A stretch of DNA of 64,000 nt from Flavivirga algicola. GTDB taxonomy: Bacteria; Bacteroidota; Bacteroidia; Flavobacteriales; Flavobacteriaceae. How positions within the stretch are numbered: position 1 is the first letter of the stretch; each line of letters begins with the position of its first letter. The position numbers and the translations under genes were made by a program. The notes under the pieces are model-generated. The model was not told the origin of the DNA. It did no database searches and worked only from the letters and a program-made list of their open reading frames with translations. The DNA is taken from contig NZ_JABBHF010000004.1 in assembly GCF_012910715.1 (NCBI RefSeq), positions 310,001 to 374,000 of the forward strand, given 5' to 3'. This document shows positions 54,239-61,684 of this stretch, piece after piece.

Positions 54239-55393
54239 ATGGCATTAGTATTCGATCAAATAAGTGATGAGCCTCAAACACATGCATTTATAATTGGAGT
54301 AGGAGGTTATCCATTTTTACTGGGAGGTGTCAATGAGCAACAACAGGCTATTGAGCATATAGGACTCCTTAAACAGTTAACATCACCTCCCAAATCGGCG
54401 TTAGCCTTTAGGGATGGACTTTTAGCTATAGAAAATCATACCAGTATACATCACTCTAAATCCCTGGGGAGTATTGAGCTGTTGATATCACCATCGCCAG
54501 ATGACCCGCAACCAGGAAATCCTGGAGAGCAATTTGAAGCCGCTACTTTTAATAACATTTCTAACGCTTATAATGCCTGGAAGAACCGTTGTGATTCTCA
54601 TAAGGAGAATGTTGCTATATTCTTTTTTTGCGGGCATGGTGTCGAGAAAATGGATCACTTTCTTTTAGCCGAAGATTTTGGAGATAACCCGAATAACCCT
54701 TGGCAAAAGAGTATTAACTTTGATATGACCCGAAGTGGTTTTCACAGCTGTAAAGCAGATACACAATGTTTCTTTGTAGATGCTTGCCGACAGATTACTG
54801 GTGAGATGCTCTCTAATGTGATAGTAGGGAATTCTTTAGATACGCCCAACTTGCTTACAACCCCTTGCTTAAACGATCTAACTACCGAGGCAGCGGCAAA
54901 AACCAAGGTGGCCCATGGGCCAAAACGTAAACCATCGTACTTTACCCAGGCACTTTTAAAAAGCCTGGAAGGTTTGGTAGCAGACAATAAAGGAAGGAAT
55001 GGTTGGTCGGTAACAACGGGAGATTTAGCAATACATTTTCAAACAGTTATGGGAATTGTGAAGCCTGGACAAGATCATGTAGGCCGTTGTCCTAGTTTTA
55101 TTAAAACGCCAGTCGATTTAATTCGTTTTGACGCACCCCCCCCAGTAGAATTATCTATTACCTGTAACCCAGATGATGCAACTCCCTTGGCGGATTTAAG
55201 CTGTACAGACCTTAGCAACCAAAATACGCAAACCAGAAGTCCTAATGGCGTAGAGCCATGGAAAATAGATGTCGTATCTGGGATACATGAATTGACTGCT
55301 GATTTTCAAAACTCAGAATTTCAGTCCTGTAGGAAACATGAAGTTATTACACCACTAGATAATTATAAAGAACTAAAATGCCTTCCAATATGA
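54239..55393 (+). CDS. Caspase-like cysteine protease (peptidase C14 type)
   Basis: The 384-residue protein has a caspase/metacaspase fold. The catalytic histidine is His133 in FFFCGHGVEKMDHFLLAEDF and the cysteine is Cys183 in TQCFFVDACRQITG, at the right spacing after strand-like segments (AFIIGVGGYPFLLGG at about 16-30 is the first strand). The C-terminal part (about 290-384) is a small strand-rich domain. No signal peptide or NTPase domain is present, so it is cytoplasmic. It overlaps the next gene by 16 bp and begins a five-gene operon with an MBL-fold hydrolase and membrane proteins. Caspase-like proteases are known effectors or regulators in bacterial conflict systems; a role here is inference. 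Confidence 0.85.
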   Translation: MALVFDQISDEPQTHAFIIGVGGYPFLLGGVNEQQQAIEHIGLLKQLTSPPKSALAFRDGLLAIENHTSIHHSKSLGSIELLISPSPDDPQPGNPGEQFEAATFNNISNAYNAWKNRCDSHKENVAIFFFCGHGVEKMDHFLLAEDFGDNPNNPWQKSINFDMTRSGFHSCKADTQCFFVDACRQITGEMLSNVIVGNSLDTPNLLTTPCLNDLTTEAAAKTKVAHGPKRKPSYFTQALLKSLEGLVADNKGRNGWSVTTGDLAIHFQTVMGIVKPGQDHVGRCPSFIKTPVDLIRFDAPPPVELSITCNPDDATPLADLSCTDLSNQNTQTRSPNGVEPWKIDVVSGIHELTADFQNSEFQSCRKHEVITPLDNYKELKCLPI

Positions 55394-56847
55394 GTAGCAG
55401 TTTAAATATACATACCATCGTTAATAGTTTTGAGGCAAAGCAAATCCCTAAAAAAGTAAAAGTATTTGATTCAGACTTTAAGGAAGTTACCTCTTTTTGG
55501 CTTAGAAATAGAGATTCAGAATCTATAGAATTAGATTCTGGCATGTATGTCATTGCACTTGTACTGCCTTCAGGGAAAGAAATAGAACAGGTTGTTAAAG
55601 TTGATTCTCATGGCGAGTATGATATCGAGTTTGATCTTTCCAAAATAAGCCCTCACGAAAATCATGAATGGGCACACATGTCAAAACGAGTCACAGCTCC
55701 ATCCAAGGTCAATTTAAATGATACAAAGTATCTAGGGTCTTGGATTCGCCTTTGGCATTTGAGTAATAATCAATGGACGGTAAAAAAACTAGATATTATG
55801 GATTCTACCTCATGGGATGAAGATGGGGTAAGTTATACGTTTCGTGTTAATCAAGAGTTACAATTTTTGCAAGTAGGAGGACCTAAAATCCCATGGCGTT
55901 TTATTGCTTTACCACCAGCTGAAAAGCTGAAATGCTTAATAAAACCAAACGATGGTCCTACTAAAATTGTACATCCGCTTGAGGTTACAGTAACTACAGA
56001 AAACTGGGAAGCTGAAACCATTCTTACATTGTTAGGAAATAATGCCAATGAGAAAGCAGAAGATCTCTACGAACAAACACCTTTAAAAGAAATTTCGGCC
56101 GAGGATATGTTGTATGGTAAGATGAGAAACCCAAGTGCAGCTGCTATTGGTGGTTATTACCTGCTAAGGTTGGAGAAGTTTGACAGACTTCATGATTGGG
56201 CAAGAAATCTTGCTAATTGGAAAGAGTGGATGCCTGACGGATCCGTTATCTGGGCATGGCAATTAATAAAAGAAGGTAGAAAATCTGGAAGTGTAAACTT
56301 AAATGAAGTTCGATCCAGGCTTTTACAAGCAGTAGATAGAGGGATTCCCATTTATACCGAAGGTTTAAAATTGCTTTTGGAAGGCCTTAAATTATTAAAT
56401 TATACCAATAGGGAAGACGAGGAAGTGAAAAATGCATTATTGAAGATAAGTACCTATACAGAAGCAGCAAATTGGAATTCTACATTAACCATGTTTAATG
56501 GAGAACACCCAAAAAGGCCAAGCAAAAAATCTCGGAAAGGTGCGCCACGAGACACAGATAATCTAGCTTACATATACGATGTTCCAGTAAAAGCCATGAT
56601 GAATATGACTGGCTTAACCCAAAATGATATTATTGAAGTGACTACAGATACCAATGAATCACTAAGGTTTAAAGTTGCAGAAGAAGGATTGTTTGAATCT
56701 GAAGAGGGGGAAAAATATAAAACTCTTTATAAAGCAACCGACCAATTAAGGCGGTTTAAAACAAATTTGGAAAACCTAGATATTAAATCCTCTAATATAG
56801 ATATAGGAGCCGAAATAAGAAAATTTAGAAAAGGAGATAAATACTAA
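55378..56847 (+). CDS. Protein of unknown fold, coupled to the caspase-like gene
   Basis: The 489-residue protein has no signal peptide. Its N-terminal half (about 15-210) is strand-rich with phrases such as SGMYVIALVLPSGKEIEQVV and YTFRVNQELQFLQVG, suggesting beta-sandwich domains. The middle and C-terminal part (about 225-360) is helical with PSAAAIGGYYLLRLEKFD and NWKEWMPDGSVIWAWQL, a helical repeat-like block. A lysine-rich basic segment follows (PKRPSKKSRKGAPRD, about 381-395). I do not recognise a named family. The start ATG at 55378 overlaps the caspase gene by 16 bp in another frame, and five bases separate it from the MBL gene. It may be a substrate, an adaptor or a sensor of the protease. 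Confidence 0.75.
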   Translation: MPSNMSSSLNIHTIVNSFEAKQIPKKVKVFDSDFKEVTSFWLRNRDSESIELDSGMYVIALVLPSGKEIEQVVKVDSHGEYDIEFDLSKISPHENHEWAHMSKRVTAPSKVNLNDTKYLGSWIRLWHLSNNQWTVKKLDIMDSTSWDEDGVSYTFRVNQELQFLQVGGPKIPWRFIALPPAEKLKCLIKPNDGPTKIVHPLEVTVTTENWEAETILTLLGNNANEKAEDLYEQTPLKEISAEDMLYGKMRNPSAAAIGGYYLLRLEKFDRLHDWARNLANWKEWMPDGSVIWAWQLIKEGRKSGSVNLNEVRSRLLQAVDRGIPIYTEGLKLLLEGLKLLNYTNREDEEVKNALLKISTYTEAANWNSTLTMFNGEHPKRPSKKSRKGAPRDTDNLAYIYDVPVKAMMNMTGLTQNDIIEVTTDTNESLRFKVAEEGLFESEEGEKYKTLYKATDQLRRFKTNLENLDIKSSNIDIGAEIRKFRKGDKY

Positions 56848-56852
56848 GGTGT

Positions 56853-57938
56853 ATGATAAAACTAAAATTTTTACCTGCAAGATTTGGAGACTGTATTTGG
56901 ATGGAGTATGGTGATGGACAAGATGTTAATCGAATATTGATTGATGGCGGAACTGCTGGAACCAGACACGATATTAGAGCTGTGATTGAAGGTTTGCCTG
57001 AAAACGATAGGCATTTTGAACTCATGGTTGTAACCCATATTGATAAAGATCATATTGCTGGTATTCTTAAACTTTTAGAAGAAAATGACCTGGGCTTTAA
57101 AGTCCGTGATTTTTGGTATAACGGATTTAAACATTTAACAAAAGTAGAGGAGGTTATTGATGAGGATGATGAAGACTTTGGAGCGAAACAAGGGGAGCAT
57201 CTCACTCAGGCTATTCTAAAACATGGAATTTCATGGAATGGTGATTTTAATCATAAAGCAGTTGTTGTAGACTCCGATGTGCTCCCAAAAGTAACACTTC
57301 CTGGAGGGATGGAATTAACGCTCTTGTCCCCAACTCCAGAGCTTTTGGAAGAACTAAAACCTAAATGGGTAAAAGAAGTTACTAAGGCTAATATGGTTCC
57401 TGGAGGTGTATCGCCTGTTGAAGAAGAGGAGGAGGAAGACGAAGATGAGGTTTTTGGCCAGGAAATCCCAGATGTGGATGCCTTGGCACAAACACCTTTC
57501 CACGAAGATCATTCTGAAGCTAATGGTAGTAGTATTGCTTTTTTAGCAACTTTTAAATCTAAATCAATCCTTTTTTGCGGCGATGCTTTTCCATCTCAAC
57601 TTGTTAAAGCACTTAATATTATTGATCCCAATCATAAAATTGATATTGACCTTATGAAGGTTTCCCATCATGCAAGCTCTCACAATACCAGCCCAGAACT
57701 TTTAGAAAAAATAAATTGTAGTAATTATATAATATCTACTAATGGATCGACCTTTAAGCACCCTAAAGCCGATACCATTTCGCGAATTATAAAAACTTCG
57801 AGAGCAGGTACCCGCTTAATATTTAATTATAAGTCTTCCATTAATGAAGTATGGGGGGTGAATAGCCTCAAAAGCACTCATAATTATGAGGCCGTTTATC
57901 CAGAAGCTGGTAAAGATGGGATCGAAATAGAATTGTAA
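56853..57938 (+). CDS. Metallo-beta-lactamase-fold hydrolase (ComEC-like catalytic domain)
   Basis: The 361-residue soluble protein has the MBL metal motif VVTHIDKDHIAGI with His62, Asp64, Asp66 and His67. The later ligands are Asp244 in LFCGDAFPSQL and the His272-His273 pair in KVSHHASSHNTS. The ComEC-like tail reads TNGSTFKHPKADTI. A long acidic insert (EEEEEEDEDEVFGQEIPD near 190-207) separates the halves. Such stand-alone ComEC-like MBL proteins are usually annotated as hydrolases of unknown target, potentially nucleic acid or phosphoester. All main ligands are present, so it should be active. It lies in the middle of the caspase operon. Confidence 0.85.
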   Translation: MIKLKFLPARFGDCIWMEYGDGQDVNRILIDGGTAGTRHDIRAVIEGLPENDRHFELMVVTHIDKDHIAGILKLLEENDLGFKVRDFWYNGFKHLTKVEEVIDEDDEDFGAKQGEHLTQAILKHGISWNGDFNHKAVVVDSDVLPKVTLPGGMELTLLSPTPELLEELKPKWVKEVTKANMVPGGVSPVEEEEEEDEDEVFGQEIPDVDALAQTPFHEDHSEANGSSIAFLATFKSKSILFCGDAFPSQLVKALNIIDPNHKIDIDLMKVSHHASSHNTSPELLEKINCSNYIISTNGSTFKHPKADTISRIIKTSRAGTRLIFNYKSSINEVWGVNSLKSTHNYEAVYPEAGKDGIEIEL

Positions 57939-57964
57939 TTGACAAAATTAATATACAAAGCCTT

Positions 57965-59725
57965 ATGCCATTAATAAGTGAAAAACCAGTAGTAAATTGT
58001 CATACTCACATTTTTAAAGGGGAACATGTACCCCCTTACTTAGCAAAAACTTTCGTTCCCAGGTGGTTAAGCTTTTTAATATACACACCGCTTATCCTTA
58101 AATTGTATAAAATATGTGTTAAAAATAAGCAAGAAGAATATACAGGAGAAGCACGTGAAAAAAAACGTTACTGGACATTATTAAATATTTGGTTGCAGCA
58201 TAGAAAAATATTATCGCTATGTATTAAGCTTATTAAAATTGTAATTACGGTACATGCCTTGTTTATTGTATTTAATTGGCTAGCTTCTTTTGTTGAAAAT
58301 CCATCGCAATACTTTGTTCTAAAATATATATTGAAACTGGAAGGCTGGATGAAAGAAAGCTATTTGTTATTAACTATAACCAACCCTTATATTAAAGTTT
58401 TATTAGTAGCAATAGTCGGTTTATTTATTAAAAGTGGTCGTAATTTTATAATTTTTATTGCAAAAAAAGCTTTTAAGTTGGCTGGTATTTTACCAGGCAA
58501 GATGACTAAAGACCTTATAGACCGTTATTTGTTATTAGGGAGGTTTGCTTTGTATAAAAATCAGAGCAGAATATTTGGAGCATTAAGAGACCAATATCCG
58601 CCTAATACTAAGTTTATTGTACTGCCCATGGATATGGAGTATATGGATGCAGGAAATTTAAAGCCTAAAAGTACCTATCGTCATCAGATGCAAGAGCTGG
58701 CAGATATCAAGGCCAATGGGGTGAATAAAGACCTTATTTTACCTTTTGTATTTGTTGAGCCAAGAAGAATTCCCAACGAACATGATTATTTGGTTTATGA
58801 TAAAACAAAATTCAAGACAGGGCAAGTCGAACTTGAAGATTGCTTTATAAAAACTTATATAGAAGATTATAAGTTTAATGGCTTTAAAATTTATCCAGCA
58901 TTGGGGTATTATCCATTTGATGAAGCCCTATTGCCTCTATGGAAATATGCGGCAGATAGAAAAATTCCTATTATGACACATTGTATTAAAGGAACTATTT
59001 TTTATAGAGGACGTAAAAAAGCAGATTGGGATAAGCATCCTATATTTAAGGAATATGCCAGAAATACAGAACCCAAGTACGATACATTACTGTTGCCAGA
59101 ATCTAAAAATAAAGACTTCTCAATTAATTTTACACACCCACTAAATTATTTGGTACTTTTAAAAGAAGAGTTACTCAGGATTAAAGTCAGTACATGTAGT
59201 AAAGATATACAGGACCTATTCGGTTATAAAGATTTAGAGACTCCTATGGATCGTGACCTGTCGCGCCTTAAGGTTTGTTTAGCGCATTTTGGAGGCGAAG
59301 ATCAGTGGGAAAAATACTTGGAAAAAGATCGTTATCATTATAGTAATGCCCTTATTAAAAATCCAAACCATGGTATTGAATTTTTGTACACAGATGAAAA
59401 TACAAAAGATATAAGTTGGACCAAACTTGAAGATTGTTGGAAAAAAGTAGACTGGTATTCTATTATATGTAGTATGATGCTGCAACATGAAAATGTTTAC
59501 GCAGATATTAGTTATATACTACATGACGATGGTATTTTCGATTTGCTTAGACAGACAATAAACCATCCAGTTCTGGGACGAAAAGTATTGTTTGGAACAG
59601 ATTTTTACGTAGTGAGGAATCATAAAGCTGAAAAGAACCTGCTTGTACAAACCCAAGGAAATCTTACAGATGATGAATTTATAAAAATAGCTCAGTTAAA
59701 CCCTGACAACTATTTATATAACTAA
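57965..59725 (+). CDS. Membrane-inserted amidohydrolase (amidohydrolase-2/TIM-barrel type)
   Basis: The 586-residue protein keeps a complete set of amidohydrolase metal-site residues: His13 and His15 in NCHTHIF, Lys308 in GFKIYPALG (a candidate carbamate lysine), His339 in IMTHCIKG, His441 in CLAHFGG and Asp546 in LFGTDFYV. Between the first motif and the rest of the barrel are two hydrophobic segments (about 82-106 and 134-156) with basic flanks, which would anchor the enzyme in the inner membrane. I know of no characterised protein with this arrangement. Substrates of the family are diverse. It follows the MBL gene by 26 bp. Confidence 0.8.
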   Translation: MPLISEKPVVNCHTHIFKGEHVPPYLAKTFVPRWLSFLIYTPLILKLYKICVKNKQEEYTGEAREKKRYWTLLNIWLQHRKILSLCIKLIKIVITVHALFIVFNWLASFVENPSQYFVLKYILKLEGWMKESYLLLTITNPYIKVLLVAIVGLFIKSGRNFIIFIAKKAFKLAGILPGKMTKDLIDRYLLLGRFALYKNQSRIFGALRDQYPPNTKFIVLPMDMEYMDAGNLKPKSTYRHQMQELADIKANGVNKDLILPFVFVEPRRIPNEHDYLVYDKTKFKTGQVELEDCFIKTYIEDYKFNGFKIYPALGYYPFDEALLPLWKYAADRKIPIMTHCIKGTIFYRGRKKADWDKHPIFKEYARNTEPKYDTLLLPESKNKDFSINFTHPLNYLVLLKEELLRIKVSTCSKDIQDLFGYKDLETPMDRDLSRLKVCLAHFGGEDQWEKYLEKDRYHYSNALIKNPNHGIEFLYTDENTKDISWTKLEDCWKKVDWYSIICSMMLQHENVYADISYILHDDGIFDLLRQTINHPVLGRKVLFGTDFYVVRNHKAEKNLLVQTQGNLTDDEFIKIAQLNPDNYLYN

Positions 59726-59756
59726 CCTAGTATATAACTTTTAAAAAGAAATCATT

Positions 59757-60275
59757 ATGAGTAGATTATTTTACGAAAAACAAAAAAAGACCGATCAAGA
59801 TGCTTATTCCAAGAAGCCTGATAAAGCTATTGATGAGTTAGAAGAAGAGGTGTTTGGAGAGGATGATCGAAAGACAGTTGCAGATGAGTCAGATCCTACT
59901 GAAGGTTCACAAGATGATAATAGAGTAAATAGCTACCTCGAAAAAATTTCCCGACTAATTCCCAGTGAAATTATTGCAGGTTATTTGGCGATGTTTGGAT
60001 TTGTACCATTAATAGAAAATACAAAGGTTCGCGGGTATATTATCTGGATTATATTTTTTATGTGTCTTGTTTTAACCCCCATATATTTGAATAGGCATGC
60101 CGAAAAAGGAAAGCCTAAAATAAACCATCTATTAGTTTCTAGCCTGGCCTTTGTTATTTGGGCCTACGTAACCACGGGAATGAAATTAGTTCCAGGTTTA
60201 TATGACGCTGCTGCTGCTTCTATCATATTGGTAGCATTTAGTTTAGTAAGTGCGGTTATACCTTTAAATAAATAA
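59757..60275 (+). CDS. Four-helix membrane protein with acidic N-terminus
   Basis: The 172-residue protein has an acidic, likely disordered N-terminal part (about 1-60, with ELEEEVFGEDDR) and four predicted membrane helices: PSEIIAGYLAMFGFVPLI, YIIWIIFFMCLVLTPIYL, LLVSSLAFVIWAYVTTGM and AAAASIILVAFSLVSAVIPL. No known family is recognised. As the last gene of the operon, 31 bp after the amidohydrolase, it could be a membrane partner of that enzyme or a pore-forming effector. The region after it (60276-60375) holds no clear terminator. Confidence 0.72.
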   Translation: MSRLFYEKQKKTDQDAYSKKPDKAIDELEEEVFGEDDRKTVADESDPTEGSQDDNRVNSYLEKISRLIPSEIIAGYLAMFGFVPLIENTKVRGYIIWIIFFMCLVLTPIYLNRHAEKGKPKINHLLVSSLAFVIWAYVTTGMKLVPGLYDAAAASIILVAFSLVSAVIPLNK

Positions 60276-60375
60276 GGGCGTTCCCAAAAAGCACATTTTT
60301 GTCTCATTGAACCTAACTGAGATATCTTAAAGATCAATATTTTAAAAGCTTTAGATGGACTATATGAGGTGATTT

Positions 60376-61119
60376 TTAGTTTTTAATACTTTGCAATGCT
60401 TCTTTAGCGCTCATTTTCATAGAATCGCATGGCTTGACTCTGGATTCTATGATCGTTCTGGTAATAGGGTTTGTATATACATCTTCAAAAATGGGATGCT
60501 CTCCATCGCTTGTAAAAAATTCAGTTTTATTATCATGCCTTGTATAGTGTATTAGTGGTTTCCCGTCTTCAAAGAAAGTGGAATCTTTACAAACACATAC
60601 TTTCTTAAACTCTACTAATATAACCTCGTCTAATTTCTTCTCGTTATCTAGTCCAGAGCATCTTATCTTCTCATAATGGTCTTCAACCCATATCATACAA
60701 TTCTTCTTATAGTATTTTGAAATAAATAACAACGCTATTATTAATAAAATCAGGCTGGATAATAGCCCTGTTCTTTTTATTTTATTCAGTTTCTTATTAA
60801 TGTCAATGATTTCTTCCCTTAGTATTTTTTTCTCAATTTCACCTTCTCTATTCAATTCGAATTTTTTGTAATTCTCATACCCCAAATATTCACTCAAGAT
60901 ATTCAGCTGATATTCACTGATATTTCTTTGCTCTTCTTTCTCATTTAAATAATAGCCTTTGTAATATCTATTAAATGTTCTTTTATCAATTTTTGAGTCT
61001 AATACTTCTTCAAGATACTTTGAAATACCATATGCACTCGTTTTTTTAGATGCCTTTATGGCTTTTACAAATACTAATTCTAATAATTCTCGAATTAATT
61101 CTTCTTTACCTATTTCCAC
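60376..61119 (-). CDS. Membrane-anchored protein with DNA-binding-like N-terminus
   Basis: The 247-residue protein has a helical N-terminal part (about 1-100) with YGISKYLEEVLDSKIDKRTFNRYY, which resembles a helix-turn-helix, then a charged coiled stretch. A single membrane helix follows (about 118-136, LLSSLILLIIALLFISKYY), then a C-terminal extracytoplasmic domain with cysteines (CMIWVEDHYEKIRC and VCVCKDSTF). A cytoplasmic DNA-binding part joined to an outer sensory part is a one-component membrane regulator plan, but I cannot confirm the HTH. It is convergent with the caspase operon and divergent from the 54-residue lipoprotein gene, with four operator-like half-sites in between. Confidence 0.62.
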   Translation of the reverse strand: MEIGKEELIRELLELVFVKAIKASKKTSAYGISKYLEEVLDSKIDKRTFNRYYKGYYLNEKEEQRNISEYQLNILSEYLGYENYKKFELNREGEIEKKILREEIIDINKKLNKIKRTGLLSSLILLIIALLFISKYYKKNCMIWVEDHYEKIRCSGLDNEKKLDEVILVEFKKVCVCKDSTFFEDGKPLIHYTRHDNKTEFFTSDGEHPIFEDVYTNPITRTIIESRVKPCDSMKMSAKEALQSIKN

Positions 61120-61183
61120 AGCTGTCTTGTTTTAAAGAGTTTAATGTGTTGTAGGTCAGTGGTTTGTTGAAGTTTGGCACACG

Positions 61184-61222
61184 TGTCAAAAAGTTGACAA
61201 AAAGTTGACATGGATCTGTCAA
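61184..61222. promoter_or_regulatory. Array of four TGTCAA/TTGACA half-sites
   Basis: TGTCAA at 61184-61189, TTGACA at 61194-61199, TTGACA at 61205-61210 and TGTCAA at 61217-61222 form two inverted pairs (spacers of 4 and 6 nt) and one direct pair at 11-bp spacing. Consecutive GTCA/GACA cores fall 11 bp apart, about one helical turn. It sits 65 bp upstream of the minus-strand membrane-regulator gene and about 265 bp before the lipoprotein ATG. Confidence 0.6.
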
Positions 61223-61346
61223 TAATATTTTTTCAAAACCTCACGTAATTCGCTCCAGAATCAGTTCCAGTTATGCCTTGCTAACATAACAAATGTACAA
61301 AACTGATTCGTGCGGAAAACCGTAAAGTGATAAACAAATGGTTGCC

Positions 61347-61392
61347 TTGGGAAGTAGCCATGGGTTGTCACGATACACTTTCCACTTCCCAA
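61347..61392 (+). other. Inverted repeat in the leader of the lipoprotein-kinase operon
   Basis: TTGGGAAGT at 61347-61355 and ACTTCCCAA at 61384-61392 are perfect 9-bp complements with a 28-nt interval. It may fold in the transcript upstream of the second stem-loop at 61415-61468. No T run follows. Confidence 0.5.
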
Positions 61393-61414
61393 AATAAGAA
61401 AATTTACTAACCCT

Positions 61415-61468
61415 AAGGGGTTGCTGTAAACAAAATTATCTGAGTAAAAACTCGGACAGGGACCCCTT
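61415..61468 (+). other. Two-part stem-loop just before the small lipoprotein gene
   Basis: AAGGGGTTGCTGT at 61415-61427 pairs with ACAGGGACCCCTT at 61456-61468 with two mismatches. Inside lies a small GAGT/ACTC hairpin (61442-61453) with an AAAA loop. The structure ends 17 bases before the ATG at 61486, so it could affect translation or RNA stability. It is inferred by eye. Confidence 0.5.
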
Positions 61469-61485
61469 TACAAAATTTTTAAATA

Positions 61486-61650
61486 ATGAAAACCATTTTA
61501 TATGTATTTATATATCTTTTTATTGGAGCGAATTTAACATCGTGTACACCTCAAGATGTATCTGAAACAGGTACCTATCAAACAGAAGAAGAACCCGACT
61601 GCTGTGGAGACGGTGGAAATATACCGCCGCCGCCGCCAGATGGCAACTAA
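61486..61650 (+). CDS. 54-residue lipoprotein with CCGDGG and proline run
   Basis: This small gene encodes a lipoprotein signal (YLFIGANLTSC, cysteine 20) followed by TPQDVSETGTYQTEEEPD, then CCGDGG and five prolines, ending PDGN. The mature part is about 35 residues and acidic. I know no function. Similar tiny lipoproteins next to TPR histidine kinases occur in Flavobacteriaceae (from general experience). It precedes the kinase gene by 34 bp and should be co-transcribed with it, so it may be a signal input or a lipid-anchored partner of the sensor. Confidence 0.72.
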   Translation: MKTILYVFIYLFIGANLTSCTPQDVSETGTYQTEEEPDCCGDGGNIPPPPPDGN

Positions 61651-61684
61651 TTGTTAAATAAAAATTAGTTACTACATTAGAGGA

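Noticed and set aside
61194-61210. TTGACA boxes read as sigma-70 -35 elements
   Set aside because: Bacteroidota use TTTG-N19-TAnnTTTG and no TATAAT-like element follows at 17 bp; the inverted arrangement fits operator half-sites better.
61185-61222. CRISPR array or tandem repeat cassette
   Set aside because: Units are 11 bp with no spacers of normal length and no cas genes in the window.
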